Below, in pieces: positions 1 to 11,530 of a stretch of DNA of 64,000 nucleotides; within the stretch, counting starts at the first letter, position 1; the number at the start of each line of letters is the position of its first letter. The notes under the pieces are model-generated. The model was not told the DNA's origin. It ran no database searches and saw nothing but the letters and a program-made list of their open reading frames with translations. Source of the DNA: Tricholomella constricta. Taxonomy: Eukaryota; Basidiomycota; Agaricomycetes; Agaricales; Lyophyllaceae. Position numbers and translations under genes: made by a program. Location of the stretch: positions 186,001 through 250,000 of the forward strand of contig JAACJP010000035.1 in the NCBI GenBank assembly GCA_013368375.1. Direction: 5' to 3'.

Positions 1-560
1 CGCGCTGGGCCTGTGTGGCCCAGGTTCTGATTGTGGCGTTGTCACTCGATCGCGATTCGCGATTGCCAAGTGTTGATTTAATTATAGTACCACACCTCGC
101 GCAACGGATGCAAATTTTCAACTCGCTCGGTTCAGACAAAAGGCCATGCGCACAACTCACTTCCTTCGCTTGAATTCGTCTGTTTGGGAGAACACGTTCC
201 AACGTGCCCAATGGGGCCATGGGTCGACACGATGCAGGCGGCATTACTGAATTTTCAAATATGGACCCACACAAACATAGCCTTGGCGTTTTCGGTACCT
301 ATTATCTTAATATCGGTTGTCGGAATTCTCGTAAACGGCATTTGATCCAAGTTCAATGCCTTGCAACATTCGGCTGCGATCCCATGGAGGAAAGGCTGCT
401 GGACGTACGTACGTCGACGCTCGACTGTCATCCTCGATTCGAGTTGTTCCCCAAGATTGAAGGTCCGTTACTGTGCCCTGACAATTGACAGTGAACAAGG
501 ACAAGTAACTTATGGTAAATGGATTCTTCAACCCTTCCACTTAACGTAGCCCAGATGGGC
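1..560 (-). repeat. E spacer repeat, copy 1 (cut by window start)
   Basis: Non-coding segment that recurs at about 4720-5090 (same strand) and, reverse-complemented, at about 6340-6850 and 11020-11530. Shared blocks include the stretch around GGATGCAAATTTTCAA and the stretch around GGAACACGTTCC. It sits between the 3' end of the membrane-protein gene and the kinase relic of the neighbouring unit. No conserved reading frame was found, so it is treated as spacer DNA that was copied along with the gene pair. Boundaries are approximate. Confidence 0.75.
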
Positions 561-619
561 GTAATTGATCCATCAGACTTTACGCTGCGTAATAGTACTA
601 CCGTGACCTTGACCTCACC

Positions 620-1480
620 TTGCCAATTAAACGCTTCATCCTAAGGATGCCCTCCGGAGAAAACGCTACCGTATCACGGGAACACGTTCCCCGATCGTTT
701 ATTCCCGTTTCTGAAGATGCCGGCGCGCTCTCCTTCGCTGGTGAAAATATAAAGGAGGCTCGGATATAACAAAAAGGAATCCTTGTGAAAATACACTCCC
801 TGACGCGGACAAATCAACAAAGAAAGGATGGTGAGTCTCACGACTCTTGCATTCCGGAGCAGACCTGTTGCGAACAATAACGCGCCTGATGACACGGTCA
901 GGTGAGGCTGGCCTGGGGAGAGAACAGAGCAATCACAAGGCGACGATGACATATTGAACTGGTCCTATACGAGCAAGCGGCGAAAATTCTGTGATGTCGT
1001 CTGATTAACGAAGTTGGGCGATAGATAAATTGCCATCCGGCAGGAACGACATGTCGAGCATCCACCATCATGATTTAGTCGTCAAAACGCTAGCCGTGAA
1101 TAATGGAAAGAAGATTTGACTATGCAATAGTGACAGTGCACGTACCCATGCACGTCAAGACGTTTTTCATCCGGGAACCACCACAGTCAGATCTCGGATG
1201 CATTGCGAGACCCTACCTCACTCGAAGTCGAATCTTTTGTCATGCCGCATTTCAAGCGGTCCTCTGATGTAGAATTTGGCGCTGTCAATGAGGTTGTTGA
1301 TTTGTGGAGCGGATGATTGGGTTCATAAATTCTCCTCAATCGATGGCGTACTTTGCTTATTTGGGAGAGTATAGATTTCGCAAAAGGTCCGTGATTTCCT
1401 TCATAAGTGACGTTTTGCTTTTTTCCGTGTGTAAAGACACCAGCGCGCGCTCCCGACGGTAATCTGTAATCTAACATCGA
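620..1480. pseudogene. Kinase relic, internally inverted (unit 1)
   Basis: Decayed pieces of the kinase family found intact at 1769-3192. On the minus strand, about 1080-620 aligns with kinase exons 4 and 5: the block ending in YKSR, the DPFF..D block and the ARxxLQKRE block are recognisable, but with stops and frameshifts. On the plus strand, about 1250-1320 matches the exon-2 block EFGAV.EVVD. The two pieces point in opposite directions. The same head-to-head arrangement is seen at 10100-10970, so the rearrangement predates the duplication of the unit. No function is expected. Confidence 0.7.
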
Positions 1481-1768
1481 GCCAGCACTTCATCGCCATT
1501 CTGCGTCAGGGCGTTGTCGGAAGTCGGGGTAGTTTTTTTACATTCATTCGAGGTTTCGAGAAAATCAAAGCAAATTGGCTCGCTGAAGGCATGTCTGGCG
1601 AATACGACTGGAGAGAAGAACGAGAGTTTGTATATTTTTCCTCCGCGCGGTGCTCTGAAAAAAAAAACCGCAAGCCAAGCCTGCCTGGGTCAATCCATAC
1701 ACCATACAAGGGGCGTATGCCGTTTTATGACCAGTAGACTCTATGACCCTGCTCAGGGGTTCACTTAG

Positions 1769-3192
1769 TTAGTTCAACCATTCCATACAAGCTTTCGAGT
1801 CGCTGCGTACCTCGCCAGACAGCATGTGCTTCATCCTATGAACGCCCTCTCGAGCAAAGGCAACTGCACCGTAAACTACGCGCTCTCCTAGCGTCTCATT
1901 CCGCTTCTGAAGCCGCCAGCGCGCGCGGCCGACGTCGATATGTGATCTCACGTTCAGCCAGTATTTCATCGCCGCCTCGGCGTCAGGCCGTTGCCGGAAA
2001 TTGGGTGCTTTCATGATATCAATCAGACCTGCAAGGAAATCGAGCCCTTCGTATACCTGGGGATAGCTCCGACGTTAATCAGCTTGTACTTCGTAGGAAT
2101 TTATTGATCGCCGTACCTTGTAAAAGTCCTTGAAAAATACATTGCCCAGCGTGAAGACGTCTATCTTAAAGGGGTCGTAGGGATCACGGCTCTTGTATTC
2201 AGGAGGGTCACCGTCCCGACCTCCAAAGTTCGTTATTAGGCGAGGCTGGCCTGGGGAGAGTCGGACGGAACAGTCGAAGTCGATGATGACGTAGCGGACA
2301 GGATAATCAATTCGGGCGAGTGGTGAGACTGGAGTCACACCGTCTAGTGTACAGTTGTGTGCGACAAAATGCCACCCGGAGGGTAGAATGGGACGTGCGT
2401 CCATCATGATGTTTTGAGTGGTCAGGTCGCTACGCGAGAATGATTACTTTGAGAAATTATGAACCAAAGAGAAAGTCATACCCATGGGCAACAAGGTGTT
2501 TGTGCATAAATTCCATACCCTAATCAAAGTCAGCGACGGTGCAAGATAATCAAGATGTAGACAGATACCTCAATCAATTGAGTGACGAAATCGACGACTT
2601 CACCGACTGCACCAAATTCTGGATCGGCGTATCGTCGAAGTGGCCGCATGACAATGAATTCAACTTTCGGTATAATGGGGTCCTTAAAGTGGTCCCAGAT
2701 GACAACGCAATGGTTCTTTGGGTCGCGGGTCAACTCCACAGATGAAAGGTATTTCGCGATTTTCACTTCGTCTGTGCTTTCCTTTGGGTCGATGCGTTTA
2801 ATACAGACAGTCGCCCCATCCGAAAGTCGTTTAGCATCCAATACCATTGGTAGCTGTGGAGGGCCTGAATCATTTGAGCAAGTACAACACAGAGATCGAC
2901 GTACAACCATGTCGATGGAATCGTCACAATACGCAGGGTCGATGTCGAGGTTTACCCATGATGGAGCCCAACCTGGTTCATACCTAGAGCGTAGTCTATA
3001 TCCTCTCGATAGTAGGAATGAGTAACGATCGCGCCAAGCGGCTTCATCTTTACTGAGGACAGTATCGAATTGGTACCATTCCCGGACCTCAACTGCCACA
3101 TCATGAGGTAATGAACCAATCCGGTTTGATGAGGATGGGACCGCTGGAGATAAAGATCCAGGGTTGTTCGAAGCAGCAGAGATGGACGCCAT
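1769..3192 (-). CDS. Protein-kinase-like protein, copy 1 (five exons)
   Basis: Exons 3192-2905, 2853-2569, 2519-2482, 2429-2117 and 2056-1769 join in frame to 403 residues. Visible kinase features are a beta-3 lysine in VCIKRID, a catalytic loop HGDLTTQN split by intron 3, the magnesium motif written DFD instead of DFG, and a DVFTLGNVF segment resembling the DVWSLG of helix F. No glycine-rich loop is evident. The reading frame is open to an ATG at 3273 and intron 1 (51 nt) has no stop, but the paralogues support an ATG at 3192 and splicing. The gene diverges from the membrane-protein gene at 3440, leaving a 247-bp shared promoter. I infer a basidiomycete-expanded kinase family distinct from FunK1. 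Substrate and activity are unknown. Confidence 0.8.
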
Positions 3193-3255
3193 ACACTGCA
3201 AAGGAGAGTCTTCCGTCCTCATTGCAACCGTGAGGCGGAATTGCCGAATTTTGTT

Positions 3256-3272
3256 TGATCGAAACGCGATCA
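3256..3272. promoter_or_regulatory. 17-bp palindrome in bidirectional promoter, copy 1
   Basis: Reads TGATCG, five spacer bases, CGATCA: a perfect 6-bp inverted repeat. The same half-sites and spacing occur at 8282-8298 and 12961-12977, at a similar distance (61-64 bp) upstream of each kinase ATG, while the 5-bp spacer differs. This pattern suggests a site for a dimeric DNA-binding protein acting on both divergent genes. Its function is inferred. Confidence 0.5.
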
Positions 3273-3439
3273 TATCAGATTATATAATAGGAACTTTGGA
3301 TTTGCCTCCGGATCCGTGACTTGAGAACAAACCTTGACATAAGGGAGCCCTGTTGACGCATTAATACCTCGTGTCCTTACCAACTTGCTTATAATGTCCA
3401 TCCAAAATCCTGTACCACACCGCTTTCTTGTTGCCCCAA

Positions 3440-4550
3440 ATGCCGTCAAGTGAGACCGCCCTCAGCTACATAACGGCAGGGATAAGCTTTCTTACCCTCT
3501 TGTCTCCACTTATCATCTACATCAAATACCACACTCCCGCGGCGCTCATTGGATACTTCGATGAACTGCTCATTGATACCAAGCAGATTTACAACAGCGC
3601 AATCGCGGAAGGCCTGTTGCCTCCTGGTATGTCTACCGAAGCTGGCGCCAAACTACGAAAGTAATCCTCGAGCGCGTCTCTATCATCAACTCGTAACTAA
3701 CTCTAGATGCAGGTATCAAGTCATGGGAGATGTCCTCCGCACCGCCAAATATAACACCTTCTCCCTTCCGCAATATCTTCGCTCGTGCATCAAGTTCAAA
3801 TCAAAGACGAGAATGATTGAACGTGTTTCGAGAGGCCTGAAAAATCTACGGAACGACATACTCACGGCCAGTCAGGAAGAAAGGGAGCGCCGCACTGGTG
3901 CTCAGGCCCCCGCATGCAATGAAAGCTCATCAGAGTTAGATGCATCGCTCATGGATCTGTTATCAGATTTATCCTTGAGAAAGTGCGACGAAGATGCGCC
4001 CAGTATGTCGTCCTTACAGCTCTTACCGTCGGAGTTGTACTGACGCTAGTACTTTCAGGCTGCTCGCAAATTAGGGAGCCATCAGCAATTCCTGGAAATG
4101 GTATGAATCTACTTGCCCCCCCTCCATGCTTAGGATGGTCGCTCATGAAGCCTGACAGGAGATCTGACCTTGCCCTCATTCACATCTACCATTTCAACCC
4201 CCAACGATACTCTCTGCGTCATGTGCTCATTGAGGCATTGGCTATCGCATCACTTCTTTCGAGGGAAGGCTAACCCGCCTTCATCCATGGAGCAACAGCT
4301 GAGCGAACGAGATCTAGATTCATCGTTATCTGACATCCGGTCCCTCAGCCGCTCTTCGACACTTGTGGGAGATCAACTTTCTGAAGGCCCTTCCATACCT
4401 TGGTGGCGGCCGGCTTGTTGGAAACCATCTAACAAGGACAGATGGGAAGTGATGGAAAGCCTCGAAGCTGGAAGCTTCGCGTCCGACGTTCAGCGGGCGT
4501 CTCTCGATTCGCCACAGAAGGAAATGGACATCACGTCTATGCTTGGATAG
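3440..4550 (+). CDS. One-pass membrane protein of unknown family, copy 1
   Basis: Exons 3440-3660, 3713-4002, 4059-4100 and 4159-4550 give 314 residues in frame. The start ATG follows the in-frame codons CCC CAA and begins MPSSETALSY in all copies. One hydrophobic helix covers about residues 8-27 (ITAGISFLTLLSPLIIYI). The remainder is polar: a conserved YQV.GDVLRTAKYNT block right after intron 1, a basic charged stretch with SQEERERR, and a conserved C-terminal block with PWWRPACWKPSNKDRW. Introns are 52-58 nt; the second has a GTATGT donor and a CTGAC-like branch site. I do not recognise the family. It is always divergent from a kinase gene, which suggests a shared role. Confidence 0.75.
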
Positions 4551-4719
4551 CAATTCCTTCACTGAACAAATTGACAAATCCCCTCCCGCCCTCTCTCGTC
4601 TCTTTATTCACTCGTCTCCATTGCCGTCACATTTCTCTCACTTCTCTCTGCATTTTCAATTATTTTATTCTTGCACGTTTGGATTGGATTGTATCTATAG
4701 CTGAAGCTCAACTTCGAAT

Positions 4720-5090
4720 CAAAGAAATGCCCTGGGGCTGTGTGGCCCATGATCTGATTGTGGCGTCGTCGCTCGATCGCAATTCGCGACTGCCAGGTGT
4801 CAATTTATTTATAACGGTGCCGTACCACACGCAAGGGATGCAAATTTTCAAACTCGCTCGATTTAGACAACAGGCTACGCGTACAACATAACTTCTTTCG
4901 CTTGAAGTCGTCCGTTTTGAAGAACACGTTCCACACGTGCCGAATGGGGCCTCGACACGACGCAAGCGGCGACATTGAATCTTAAAACATGAACCCACAC
5001 AAATATAGCCTTCTGGCGTTTACGGTGCCTTATTATCATCGGTGGTCGAAATTATGATAAACGGTATTCGATCCAATTGCAAGTTCAACG
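4720..5090 (+). repeat. E spacer repeat, copy 2
   Basis: Begins about 170 bp after the stop of the membrane-protein gene and matches the window start in the same orientation (for example CTGTGTGGCCCA near 4739 and near 10). It is inverted relative to 6340-6850 and 11020-11530. Similarity fades after about 5090, close to the presumed centre of the inverted duplication. No supported reading frame. Confidence 0.75.
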
Positions 5091-5249
5091 ATAAACACTG
5101 ACCACACATTTTGTGACAATATTAAGGACACGGTTGTGCCTTGCGTTGGCTCTATCCTCATCCTCTTTTGCTAAAATCGTCCGCTACCTATGCTCCTTGA
5201 CGTCAAGAGAATTTCTGATAACGTCACAGTACAAAACAATCGAATCAAT

Positions 5250-6300
5250 ATAAAGGAAATCGCGGACCTTGTGCGAACTTTTACATCCCTGCTAATGAAA
5301 GTTAGCGCACGTTATCGATTGAGATGAAGTCAATCATCCGCTCCACAAAATCAGAGACCTGTTCGACAGCGCCAAATTGTGGATCATCAAAGAACATCTC
5401 AAAGATGGCGCAGGAATAAATCCAACTTTGAGTAAATAAGATAGGGTCTCGCAATGCATCCGAGTTTTGACCGTGGTGTTCTCGTACGGACCAGAAAATC
5501 ACGGACCTTGTGTGCGAAATTCTTACCATCCCTACCCATTAAAGTCAGCGCACGCCATCGATTGAGGAAATTTACGACTACATCATCCGCTTCCCACGAA
5601 ATCAACGACCTCACCGACAGCGCTAAATTCTGGGACAGCCTCAAAGACAGCATGACATATATTCGACTTTGCGTAAGACAGGGTCCTGCAATGCATCCGA
5701 TATTTAAGCGCAGTGGTTCTCTGACACGTTGTCGCGCATGCGTACGGACTGTCACTTCTAAACAAATATCCTCCTTTTTGTTCATGGCTAGCCATTCGAC
5801 AACTAAATCTTGATGGTAGATGGATGGCACTTATATCGCCCACTGGCAACTTCCTAGACCAGACGACATCACAGGACTTTCCCCGCTTGCTCGTATAGGA
5901 CCAGTTCAGTATGTCATCGTCGCCTTGTGATTGCTCCGTCCTCTCCTCAAGCCAGTCTCACCTGACTGCGGCTTGTCATCAGCTGCGTTATTGTTCGCAA
6001 CAGGGATCCTCTGGAATACAAGAGTCGTGAGACTCACGATCCTTTCTTTGTTGATTTGTCCACGTCAGGGAGTGTATTGTTATATCCGAGCCTTTATATT
6101 TTCACCAGCGAAACCTAGGGGGAGCGCGCCGGCGTCTTCAGAAACGGGAACAAACGATCGGGGAACGTGTTTCTGTGATACGGTAGCGTTTTCTCCGGAG
6201 GGCGTCCATCGGATGAAGCATATGTTGGCTAGCGGGGTGCGCAGCGGAAAGTCTGATGGTACGCTCATCGGGGCTACGTAGAATAGAAGGGTTCAAGAGT
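5250..6300. pseudogene. Kinase relics at the centre of the inverted repeat
   Basis: Two exon-2 fragments lie on the minus strand (about 5320-5450 with DPQFGAVEQVSDFV and about 5580-5680 with PEFSAVGEVVDFV). They are part of a direct tandem duplication with a period near 240 bp; the string CGGACCTTGTG recurs near 5263 and 5505. On the plus strand, about 5800-6260 carries decayed exon 4/5 sequence, ending in a remnant of the coding region around VHRMKHML. Stops and frameshifts break all frames. The segment joins the inverted unit (1-5090) to the tandem units (6340 onward). Confidence 0.65.
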
Positions 6301-6339
6301 CCGTTGGTCATGAGTTACTTGTCCTTGTCCACTTTCAAT

Positions 6340-6850
6340 TGTCAGGGCAAAGTAATGGACCTTCAATCAGCGCGGCAGACTTGGAAAAAAAAGAAAAACT
6401 CGGATCGAGCGTGATTGTCGAACGTTGATGTCCGTACATCCAGCAGCCTTTTCTCCATGGGATCTCAGCCGAATGTTGCAACGCATTGAACTTGAATCAA
6501 ACGCCGTTTACGAGAATTGCGACAACCGATATTAAGATAATAAGGAGGTACCGAAAACGCCAAGGCTATGTTTGTGTGGGTCCATATTTTAAATCTCAGT
6601 ACTGCGGCCTGCATCGTGTCGACCCATGGCCCCATTCGGCACGTATGGAACGTGTTCTGCAAAACAGACGACTTCAAGCGAAGGAAGTTATGCTGAACGC
6701 GTGGCCTGTTGTCTAAATCGAGCGAGTTGAAAATTTGCATCCGTCGCGTGTGGTACAGCACTATAATTAAATTAACACTTGGCAATCGCGAATTCCGATC
6801 GAGCGACGATGCCACAATCAGGACATGGGCCACACAGCCCCAGAGCGTTT
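6340..6850 (+). repeat. E spacer repeat, copy 3 (inverted)
   Basis: Reverse complement of the E segments at 1-560 and 4720-5090, and direct repeat of 11020-11530. The landmark AACGCCGTTTACGAGAATT falls near 6500 here and near 11188 in the next unit, which gives a unit period of about 4.68 kb. It lies downstream of the membrane-protein gene ending at 7023. Short open frames inside are not conserved between copies. Confidence 0.8.
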
Positions 6851-7022
6851 TTCGATTCCAAGTTAGCTTCCGCTATAGATACAATCCAATCCAGACGTGC
6901 AAAAATAGAATAATTGAAAATGCAGAGAAATGCGAGAAGTGTGATAGCAATGGAGACGAGTGAATAAAGTGATGAGAGAGGGCGGGTAGGGGGATTTGTC
7001 AATCTGTTCAATGAAGGGATTG

Positions 7023-8123
7023 CTATCCAAGCATGGACGTGATGTCCATTTCCTTCTGTGGCGCATCGAGAGATGTCCGCTGAACATCGGACGCGAAGCT
7101 TCCAGCTTCGATATCTGCCATCACATCCCACCTGTCCTTGTTAGATGGTTTCCAACAAGCCGGCCGCCACCAAGGTTTGGAAGGGCCTTCAGGAGATTCA
7201 TCTCCCACAAGTGTCGAAGAGCGGCTGAGGACCTGGATATCTGAGAATGATGATTCTAGATCTCGTTTGCCCAGCCGTTGCTCGATGGATGAAGGTGCGT
7301 TAGCCTTCCCTCGAAAGAGGTGATGCGATAGCCAATGCTTCAACGAGCACACGGTGCAGACAGTATTGTTGGGGGATGGAATAGATGAGAATGAGGGCAA
7401 GCTCAGATCTCCTATCAGGTTTTATGAGCAATCACGATAAAGGGGACGAGCAATTTCATACCAGATCCAGGACTGGATGATGGTTCCCTGATTTGAGAGC
7501 GACCTGGGAGGAAGTAGCGTCAATACGACTCCGACAGCGAGCGCTGTAAGGATGACATACTGGACGCATCTTCACTGTGGTCCCTCAGAGTAAAATCTGA
7601 TAGAAGTTCCATGAGCGATGCATCAAACACTGATGAATTTCCACTGCATGTGGGGTTCTGAGCACTGATGCGGCGCTCCCTTTCTTCTTGACTGGCCGTG
7701 AGTATGTCGTTTCGTAGATTTTTCAAATCCCTTGAAAGACTTTCAATCTTGTTCATCTTTGATTTGAACTTGATGCACGAGCGAAGGAATTGCGGAAGGG
7801 ATAAGGTGTTATATTTGGCGGTGCGGAGGACATCTCCCACAACTTGATACCTGCACCCAGTGTTAGTAATGAGAAACCAGCAGAGGCAATGTTGATCGTT
7901 ACTGTTGTAGTTTAACGCCGGCTTCGGTCGACATCTTTGAAGGCAACAGGCCTTCTGCCATTGCGCTGCTGTAGATTTGTTTCGTATCGACAAGCAGTTC
8001 ATCGAAGTATCCAATGAGCGCCGCGGGGGTGTAATATTTAATGTAGACGATGAATGGAGACAAGAGGGTAAGAAAGCTTATCCCTGCGGTTAGGTAGCTG
8101 AGCGCAGTTTCACTTGACGGCAT
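7023..8123 (-). CDS. One-pass membrane protein of unknown family, copy 2
   Basis: Exons 8123-7903, 7850-7561, 7503-7462 and 7411-7023 give 313 residues in frame. The N-terminus MPSSETALSY and hydrophobic helix (about residues 8-27) match copy 1. Conserved downstream blocks include YQVVGDVLRTAKYNT, a CSLKHWLSHH segment at the start of the last exon, and the tryptophan-rich PWWRPACWKPSNKDRW block before the C-terminus. The 57-nt intron 2 could be read in another frame as a second hydrophobic helix, but its GTATGT donor and CCCAG acceptor are conserved in all copies, so it is taken as an intron. Divergent from the kinase at 8359. Function unknown. Confidence 0.75.
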
Positions 8124-8281
8124 TGGGGTCAACAAGGAAGCGGTGCGGTAGAGATTTGTGAGTAGGCATTATAAGGAAGAACTGATAAAGGACATGAGGA
8201 TTCAATGCGTGGGCAGGGCTTGCCTTATGTCGAGGTTGGTTGAAAGTCCCACACACAAGTTCCCATCATTAACGTCTGGTG

Positions 8282-8298
8282 TGATCGCGATTCGATCA
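8282..8298. promoter_or_regulatory. 17-bp palindrome in bidirectional promoter, copy 2
   Basis: TGATCG, spacer CGATT, CGATCA. It lies 61 bp before the kinase ATG and 159 bp before the ATG of the divergent membrane-protein gene. Conserved in all three copies; see 3256-3272. Confidence 0.5.
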
Positions 8299-8358
8299 AA
8301 AGTGCTGCCTCGTGGTAGCAGTGAGGACCGGCAGACTTTCCCTTCAAACTTGAAGTGT

Positions 8359-9796
8359 ATGGCATCCAAATCACTGCCACCCTCTGCTGCTTCGAACCCT
8401 GGATCTTCATCTTCAGCGGTCCCATCCTCATCAAAACGACCTGGTTCAATACCCCATGATCTGGCAGTTGAGATCCGGGAATGGTACCAATTCCAGACTG
8501 TTCTCAGTAATCACGAAGCTGCTTGGCGCGACCGTTACTCGTTTCTACTTTCGAGAGGATATAAGCTACGATATAGGTATGAACCAGGCTGGAGTCCATC
8601 CTGGTTGAATCTCGACATCGACCCCGCGTATTGCGACGATGCCATCGACACGGTTGTACGTCGAGCTAATTCACTTGTTATGATTACATGATTAAGATTC
8701 TCTACAGCTACCGATGGTATTGGATGCTAAACGACTTTCGGATGGGGCGACTGTCTGCATTAAACGTATCGACCCAAAGGAAATCACAGACGAGGTGAAA
8801 ATCGCGAAGTACCTCTCATCTGTTGAGTTGTCCCGCGACCCAAAAAACCATTGCGTTACCATCTGGGACCACTTCAAAGACCCCATCATACCAAAGGTTG
8901 AATTTATCGTCATGCCGCCGCTTAGACGGTACGCCGATCCAGAATTTGGTGCAGTCGGTGAAGTCGTCGATTTCGTCACTCAATTGATTGAGGTATTTGC
9001 CGCCATCCTGATTATCTGGCACCGTCCCTGAATTTGAGTAGGGTATGGAATTTATGCACAAACACCTTGTTGCCCATGGGTATGACTTTCTCTTTTTGTT
9101 CATTATTTCTCAAAGTAATCGTACTCGAGCAGCGACCTGACCACTCAAAACATTATGATGGACGCACGTCCTATTCTTCCCTCCGGGTGGCATTTTGTCG
9201 CACATAACTGTACACTAGACGGTGTCACACCAGTTTCACCACTCGCCCGAATTGATTATCCTGTCCGCTACATCATCATCGACTTCGATTGTTCCGTCCG
9301 ACTCTCTCCAGGCCAACCTCACCTAATAACGAACTTTGGGGGTCGGGACGGTGACCCTCCGGAATACAAGAGCCGTGATCCCTACGACCCCTTTAAGATA
9401 GACGTCTTCACGCTGGGCAATGTATTCTTTAAGGATTTCTACAAGGTACGGCGATCAGTAAATTCCTGCGCACAAGGACAAGCTGCTTAACGTTAGAGCT
9501 ATCTCCAGATATACGAAGGGCTCGATTTTCTTGCAGGTATGATTGATATCATGAAAACACCCAACTTCCGGCAACGGCCTGACGCCGAGACCGCGATGAA
9601 ATACTGGCTGAACGTGAGATCACATATCGACGTCGGCCGGGCGCGCTGGCGGCTCCAGAAGCGGAATGAGACGCTAGGAGAGCGCGTAGTGTACGGTGCA
9701 GTCGCCTTTGCTCGAGAGGGCGTTCACAGGATGAAGCACATGTTGTCTGGCGAGGTACGCAGCGACTCGAAGGCTTGTATGACGTGGTCGAACTAA
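8359..9796 (+). CDS. Protein-kinase-like protein, copy 2 (five exons)
   Basis: Exons 8359-8655, 8708-8992, 9042-9079, 9133-9445 and 9509-9796 give 406 residues in frame. K118 lies in VCIKRID (beta 3). H206-G207-D208 with N213 forms the catalytic loop HGDLTTQN, which is interrupted by intron 3 after the glycine codon begins. D257-F258-D259 replaces DFG, and DPFKIDVFTLG resembles helix F. The first 40 residues are Ser/Pro-rich and probably disordered. The frame stays open upstream to 8158, but no upstream ATG is shared between copies, so the ATG at 8359 is preferred. The key catalytic Lys, Asp and Asn are present, so activity is possible; the family and substrate are not recognised. Confidence 0.82.
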
Positions 9797-10099
9797 GTGA
9801 ACCTCCTGAGCAGGGACATAGAGTCTACTGGTCATAAAACGTCATACGCCCCTTGTATGGTGTATGGATCGACCCAGGCAGGCTTGGCTTGCGTTTTTTT
9901 TTTTTCAGAGCACCGCGCGGAGGAAAAATATACAAACTCTCGTTTTTCTCTCCGATCATATTCGCTAGACATGCCTTCAGCGAGCAGATTTGCTTTGATT
10001 TTCTCGAAATCTCGAATGTATGTAAAAAACTCCCCCGACTTCCGAAAACGCCCTGACGCAGAATGGCGATGAAGTATTGGCTCGATGTTAGATTACAGA

Positions 10100-10970
10100 T
10101 TACCGTCGGAAGCGCGCGCTGGTGTCTTTAAACACGGAAAACAACAAAACGTCATAGTTTTCATCAAACGACTCATTATAAAGAAAATCACGGACCTTTC
10201 GCGAAATCTTTACTATCCCAAATAAGCAAAGTACGCCATCGATTGAGGAGAATTTATGAACCCAATCATTCGCTCCACAAATCAACAATCTCATTGACAG
10301 CGCCAAATTCTACATCAAAGGACCGCTTGAAATACGGCATGACGAAAGATTCGACTTCGAGTAAGGTAGGGTCTCGCAATGCATCCGAGATCTGACTGTG
10401 GTGGTTCTCGGATGAAAAAACGTCTTGACGTGCATGGGTGCGTGCACTGTCACTACTGAATAGTCAAATCTTCTTTCCATTATCCACGGCTAGCGTTTTG
10501 ACGACTAAATCATGATGGTGGATGCTCGACATGTCGTTCCTGCCGGATGGCAATTTATCCATCGCCCAACTTCGTTAATCAGACGACATCACAGAACTTT
10601 CCCCGCTTGCTCGTATAGGACCGGTTCAATATGTCATCGTCGCCTTGTGATTGCTCCGTTCTCTCCCTAGGCCAGCCTCACCTGACCGTGTCATCAGGCG
10701 CGTTATTGTTCGCTCGCAACAGGGCTCCTTCAGAATACAAGAGTCGTGAGACTGACGATCCTTTCTTTGTTGATTTGTCCATGTCAGGGAGTGTATTTTC
10801 ACAAGGATTCCTTTTTGTTATATCCAAGCCTCCTTTATATTTTCACCAGCGAAGGAGAGCGCGCCGGCGTCTTCAGAAACGGGAATAAACGATCAGGGAA
10901 CGTGTTTCTGTGATACGGTAGCGTTTTCTCCGGAGGGCATCCTTAGAATGAAGCGTTCGGGGCTACGTTG
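10100..10970. pseudogene. Kinase relic, internally inverted (unit 2)
   Basis: On the minus strand, 10306-10160 keeps the exon-2 motif EFGAVNEIVD. On the plus strand, about 10490-10960 keeps a decayed exon 4/5: a start-like ATGATGGTGGATGC block equivalent to the N.IMMDA segment, EYKSRE, DPFFVD and RARRRLQKRE, broken by stops. It follows the intact kinase ending at 9796 and precedes the next E spacer. It is the counterpart of 620-1480 in the inverted unit. Confidence 0.7.
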
Positions 10971-11019
10971 AGTAGAAGGGCTCGGGAATCCGTTGGTCAT
11001 GAGTTATTTGTCTCTGTCC

Positions 11020-11530
11020 ACTTTCAATGGGCAAAGTACTAGTAACGGACCTTCAAACAGCGCGGCAGACTTGGAAAAAAAGAAAAACTCGGATCGAGCG
11101 TGATTGTCGAATGTTGATGTACGTACATCCAGCAGCCTTTCCTCCATGGGATCTCAGCCGAATGTTGCAACGCATTGAACTTGGATCAAACGCCGTTTAC
11201 GAGAATTCCGACAACCGACATTAAGATAATAGGGAGGTACCGAAAACGCCAAGGCTATGTTTGTGTGGGTCCATATTTTAAATTTCAATACTGCGGCCTG
11301 CATCGTGTCGACCCATGGCCCCATTCGGCACGTATGGAACGTGTTCTCCAAAACAGACGACTTCAAGCGAAAGAAGTTATGCTGAACGCATGGCCTGTTG
11401 TCTAAATCGAGCGAGTTGAAAATTTGCATCCGTCGCGTGTGCACTATAATTAAATAACACTTGGCGATCGGGAATCGCGATCGAGCGACGACGCCACAAT
11501 CAGAACATGGGCCACACAGCCCCAGAGCGT
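11020..11530 (+). repeat. E spacer repeat, copy 4 (inverted)
   Basis: Nearly identical to 6340-6850 in the same orientation and reverse complement of 1-560 and 4720-5090. It marks the junction between tandem units 2 and 3. Confidence 0.8.

Noticed and set aside
2530..3273. Continuous 247-codon frame in kinase copy 1
   Set aside because: It reads through a 51-nt intron that is out of frame or has stops in copies 2 and 3, and past a donor at the end of exon 2; the spliced model is supported by both paralogues.
3983..4273. Second hydrophobic helix in an alternative frame of the membrane-protein gene
   Set aside because: The hydrophobic stretch coincides with a 56-58 nt segment bounded by GTATGT and YAG with a branch-like CTGAC in the paralogues, so it is better explained as an intron.
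8158..8358. Open frame upstream of the kinase 2 ATG
   Set aside because: It starts at GTG, holds the conserved promoter palindrome in all copies, and has no ATG shared with the other two units; treated as promoter and leader.
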